From assembly GCA_023430685.1 (NCBI GenBank), contig JAEYZH010000205.1:1-7604 (forward strand): a DNA stretch of 7,604 nt, read 5' to 3'. A model generated the notes under the pieces. That model saw only the letters and a program-made list of their open reading frames with translations. It did no database searches and was not told the DNA's origin. This stretch comes from Pseudomonadota bacterium (GTDB lineage Bacteria; Pseudomonadota; Gammaproteobacteria; Xanthomonadales; Rhodanobacteraceae). Position 1 is the first letter of the stretch; every line of letters starts with the position of its first letter. Positions 5,606-7,604 of this stretch are shown here, one piece after another. The translations under genes and the position numbers were made by a program.

Positions 5606-5684
5606 ATCCGGGGCGACTGAGGCCTTCGGCGTGCGCCCTGGGCGAACGGATCCGGGGCGACTCCGGTCTTCGGCCTGCGCCAGG
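5570..5684. repeat. 44-bp tandem repeat, about 2.6 copies
   Basis: Copies start with CGACT at 5570, 5614 and 5658, exactly 44 bp apart. The first two are full length, differ at five positions and share the 3' half GGGCGAACGGATCCGGGG. The third matches for about 24-27 bp (CGACTCCGGTCTTCGGCCTG) and then fades. The first copy is also the right arm of the inverted-repeat element, so the element's right end appears to have been duplicated in place. Confidence 0.75.
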
Positions 5685-5759
5685 TGTCACGCGACAGGCC
5701 CGGACGTGGGCGCCCGGCCGCGCGGGCGCGGCAGTTCCGACCGCGCAGCCCGGGTCGGG

Positions 5760-5765
5760 TAAAGT
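5760..5765 (+). promoter_or_regulatory. -10-like TAAAGT placed for a leaderless gspA transcript
   Basis: TAAAGT ends exactly six bases before the ATG at 5772 (spacer acgcgc, five of six bases as in front of the gene at 742). There is no Shine-Dalgarno sequence. A weak TCCGAC (5736-5741) stands 18 bases upstream as a possible -35. Confidence 0.5.
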
Positions 5766-5771
5766 ACGCGC

Positions 5772-7367
5772 ATGTATCTCGAGTATTACGGCCTGCGGGA
5801 AGCCCCATTCTCGATCACGCCGGACCCGCGCTATGTCTTCCTGTCCGAACGGCACCGGGACGCACTCGCGCACCTCTTGTACGGGATCGGCAAGGGCGGA
5901 AGCGGCGGCTTCGTCCAGCTGACCGGCGAGGTTGGCACGGGCAAGACCACGCTGTGCCGGCTGCTGCTCGAGCAGTTGCCCGAGAACACGCGCGTCGCGC
6001 TCGTGCTGAACCCGAAGCTGTCGCCGGTCGAACTCGTCGAGACCGCATGCGAGGAGCTCAAGCTCGACATCGTCGGCAAGCGCGGCAGCCTCAAGGCGCT
6101 CACCGACACGCTCAACGCGTTCCTGCTCGATGCCTATGCGGAAGGCCTGCGCGTGGTGCTGATCGTCGACGAGGCGCAGAACCTCTCGACCGAATCGCTC
6201 GAGCAGGTGCGGCTGCTGACCAACCTCGAGACCCCGACGCAGAAACTCCTGCAGATCATCCTGCTGGGCCAGCCCGAGCTGCGCGAGATGCTCGAGCGGC
6301 CGGAGCTGCGCCAGCTGACCCAGCGCATCACCGCGCGCTACCACCTGACCCCGCTCGACGCGGCCGAGAGCGAAGCCTACGTGCGCCACCGCCTCGCGGT
6401 CGCGGGTTGCGCGCGCATCCCGTTCTCGCGCCTCGGCCTCAAGGCGCTGTACCAGCGCTCGGGCGGCATCCCGCGGCTCGTCAACATCATCGCGGATCGC
6501 GCGCTGATGGCCGGCTATGCGCGCGAGCAGGACAGCATCGGCGAGCGCCTCGTGAATCGCGCGGCGGACGAGGCGCTGCCGGGCCATACGCGCTACTGGC
6601 TGCATCGCTATGGCCGCTGGGCCACGGCCGCCGCGGTGTTGCTCGCGCTCGCGGGTGGCGCATGGTGGTGGAGCGGACGCGCCCCCGCACCCGCGTTCGT
6701 GCCGACCGGCGCACCCGCGGTCGCGGCGCCCGCGCGCGACGAAGGCGTCGAACGGCTTGAAGCGCAGCTCGCGACGAAGCCGGTCGACACCGCGCTGTCG
6801 GCGTTCACGCAATTGCTCGCGCGCTGGCAGGTCGACGCCGGCAGCGTCTCGGTGCGCGAGGCGAGCCGCTGTCCGCCGCAGGTCGCGCCGGGTGTCGCGT
6901 GCCTGCGCGGGCGCGCCTCGATCGAGCAGCTCGCGCGCTTCGATCGGCCGCTGATCCTGCTGCTCGGCGAGGATGCCTCGGCGCATGCGCTGCTGCAGGG
7001 CGTGGGCAAGCAGAAGCTGCGCCTCGACCTCGCCGGCGCACGCCACGAATTCGCGCTCGCCTCCCTGCCAGCACTGTGGAACGGCGAGTTCATCGCGCTC
7101 TGGCGCGCGCCGCCGGAGCTGCCGCCAACGCTTGCGCGCGGCGCGACGGGTACCGGCGTCGCGTGGGTGATGGATCGCCTGCATGCGTTCGACAACGGGC
7201 CCGTCGCGGCGGCCGCGCCGATCTTCGACGCCGCGCTCGAACAACGCGTGCGTGCGCTGCAGGTCGCCTACGGCATCCGCGACGACGGCATCGTCGGACC
7301 CGAAACGCAGTTCGCGCTGTCGGCGCTCGACGACAGCGGGCCGCATCTCGCGCGCACGCTCCAATGA
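5772..7367 (+). CDS. gspA: GspA/ExeA-type AAA+ ATPase of type II secretion
   Basis: The 531-residue protein is an ATPase that, with GspB, binds peptidoglycan and promotes placement of the type II secretin (GspD) in the outer membrane. It opens with the typical MYLEYYGLREAPFSITPDP (1-19). The cytoplasmic AAA+ domain (about 40-265) has Walker A GEVGTGKTT (52-60), Walker B VVLIVDEAQ (128-136, D133 and E134), a sensor-like LLGQPEL (164-170) and QRITARYHL (184-192). One membrane helix follows (about 282-300), then an Ala/Pro linker. The periplasmic part has a C39-peptidase-like region (about 342-447; C367, C377, ending LWRAPPE) that I would not call catalytic, and a peptidoglycan-binding domain 1 (about 455-520; GIRDDGIVGPET 501-512). 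Length and order fit full-length ExeA. gspB follows after 77 bp on the same strand, probably in the same transcript. Confidence 0.92.
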   Translation: MYLEYYGLREAPFSITPDPRYVFLSERHRDALAHLLYGIGKGGSGGFVQLTGEVGTGKTTLCRLLLEQLPENTRVALVLNPKLSPVELVETACEELKLDIVGKRGSLKALTDTLNAFLLDAYAEGLRVVLIVDEAQNLSTESLEQVRLLTNLETPTQKLLQIILLGQPELREMLERPELRQLTQRITARYHLTPLDAAESEAYVRHRLAVAGCARIPFSRLGLKALYQRSGGIPRLVNIIADRALMAGYAREQDSIGERLVNRAADEALPGHTRYWLHRYGRWATAAAVLLALAGGAWWWSGRAPAPAFVPTGAPAVAAPARDEGVERLEAQLATKPVDTALSAFTQLLARWQVDAGSVSVREASRCPPQVAPGVACLRGRASIEQLARFDRPLILLLGEDASAHALLQGVGKQKLRLDLAGARHEFALASLPALWNGEFIALWRAPPELPPTLARGATGTGVAWVMDRLHAFDNGPVAAAAPIFDAALEQRVRALQVAYGIRDDGIVGPETQFALSALDDSGPHLARTLQ

Positions 7368-7391
7368 GGCACCCTCGCACCGCGACGACCG

Positions 7392-7403
7392 GCGTGCGCA
7401 CGC
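7392..7403. repeat. 12-bp perfect palindrome between gspA and gspB
   Basis: GCGTGCGCACGC is its own reverse complement. It lies in the 77-bp gap, 24 bases after the gspA stop. It could affect the gspA-gspB message or bind a regulator, but it may be chance in GC-rich DNA. Confidence 0.3.
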
Positions 7404-7434
7404 GCTTGCGCGCGCGGTCGACATGACGTACCCC

Positions 7435-7438
7435 AGGA
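7435..7438 (+). promoter_or_regulatory. Ribosome binding site of gspB
   Basis: AGGA ends six bases before the ATG at 7445. Unlike gspA, gspB has a normal Shine-Dalgarno site, as expected for an internal gene of a transcript. Confidence 0.7.
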
Positions 7439-7444
7439 ACCGCA

Positions 7445-7604
7445 ATGTCGTTGATCCTCGAAGCCCTGAAGAAGTCCGAGCGGCAGCGTCGCCTCGGCGA
7501 GATGCCGAACCTCGGCACGCCGGTGCTCGCGGCGCGGCGCCGGCCGAGCCTGCTGCCCTGGCTCGTCGGCGCGATCGTGCTCGCGCTCGCGGCCGGAGCG
7601 TGGT
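7445..7604 (+). CDS. gspB: GspB/ExeB type II secretion protein, N-terminus only
   Basis: 53 codons are visible before the window ends. MSLILEALKKSERQRRLGEM (1-20) is the characteristic N-terminal cytoplasmic helix of GspB/ExeB, followed by a PNLG turn. A membrane helix begins near residue 36 (LLPWLVGAIVLALAAGAW). GspB partners the GspA ATPase and reaches through the periplasm to assist secretin assembly; its periplasmic C-terminal domain lies outside the window. The start is set by the motif beginning at the Met and by the AGGA site six bases upstream. Confidence 0.9.
   Translation, partial: MSLILEALKKSERQRRLGEMPNLGTPVLAARRRPSLLPWLVGAIVLALAAGAW

Larger units (their letters stand above)
5326..5771. 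other. Non-coding divergent region rich in repeats
   Basis: These 446 bp separate the divergent starts of the dehydrogenase and gspA genes. Open frames crossing it are arginine-rich and have no ribosome binding sites or recognisable domains, so I see no gene. It contains the dehydrogenase promoter region, the hairpin at 5378-5400, the inverted-repeat element at 5490-5605, the 44-bp tandem repeat at 5570-5684 and the gspA promoter. The stretch 5401-5489 holds nothing I can name apart from a small CGCTG/CAGCG inverted repeat (5465-5478). Confidence 0.6.

Noticed and set aside
5904..6400. Transposition-helper (TniB/IstB-like) ATPase instead of GspA
   Set aside because: The AAA+ domain is related, but the membrane helix, the peptidoglycan-binding domain and the gspB gene downstream identify GspA/ExeA.
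5487..7445. 652-codon minus-strand open frame antisense to gspA
   Set aside because: Arg-rich shadow of gspA with no ribosome binding site or recognisable motif; gspA on the plus strand has clear Walker motifs and domains.

Overview
The window is GC-rich, dense bacterial DNA with strong G/C third-position bias. The gene content suggests Gammaproteobacteria of the Lysobacterales (Xanthomonadales): GspA/GspB (ExeA/ExeB) type II secretion genes, a secreted protein of DUF5666-like repeats, an EcsC-like protein, a secreted PQQ sugar dehydrogenase, GTAG-type REP repeats, and secreted proteins ending in an IF-x-DGF tail. The order is an inference from this combination; no rRNA or marker gene is present.

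Layout. (1) 1-555, minus: 3'-truncated VIT1/CCC1-family metal transporter. (2) 556-741: divergent intergenic region with -10-like elements for both flanking genes. (3) 742-2199, plus: 485-aa secreted protein made of about five DUF5666-like beta-rich repeats, with a short C-terminal tag. (4) 2281-2901, plus: EcsC-like protein. (5) 2898-3196: three paired, inverted REP units (a BIME-like array) with an exact 104-bp period, between two convergent genes whose TAG stop codons are both supplied by the outermost GTAG motifs of the array. (6) 3193-5325, minus: 710-aa secreted PQQ-dependent sugar dehydrogenase with PKD-like and DUF11-like modules and the same C-terminal tag as gene 3. (7) 5326-5771: 446-bp non-coding divergent region holding an 8-bp-stem hairpin near the dehydrogenase promoter, a 116-bp inverted-repeat element and a 44-bp tandem repeat. 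(8) 5772-7367, plus: GspA/ExeA-type AAA+ ATPase with a peptidoglycan-binding domain. (9) 7445-7604, plus: N-terminus of GspB/ExeB.

How they fit together. GspA and GspB act as a pair that helps place the type II secretin through the peptidoglycan. Two other genes encode proteins with signal peptides and a shared GD-x-[IV]-F-x-DGF-[DE] C-terminus, so the tag could be a sorting or processing signal for exported proteins; that is inference. The VIT and EcsC-like genes look like unrelated housekeeping or accessory functions.

The least conventional observations are the shared C-terminal tag, the REP array that ends two genes at once, and two genes (742 and 5772) with a -10-like hexamer exactly six bases before the ATG and no Shine-Dalgarno, the layout expected of leaderless mRNAs. 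I see no clear case for a wholly new defence or mobile system.
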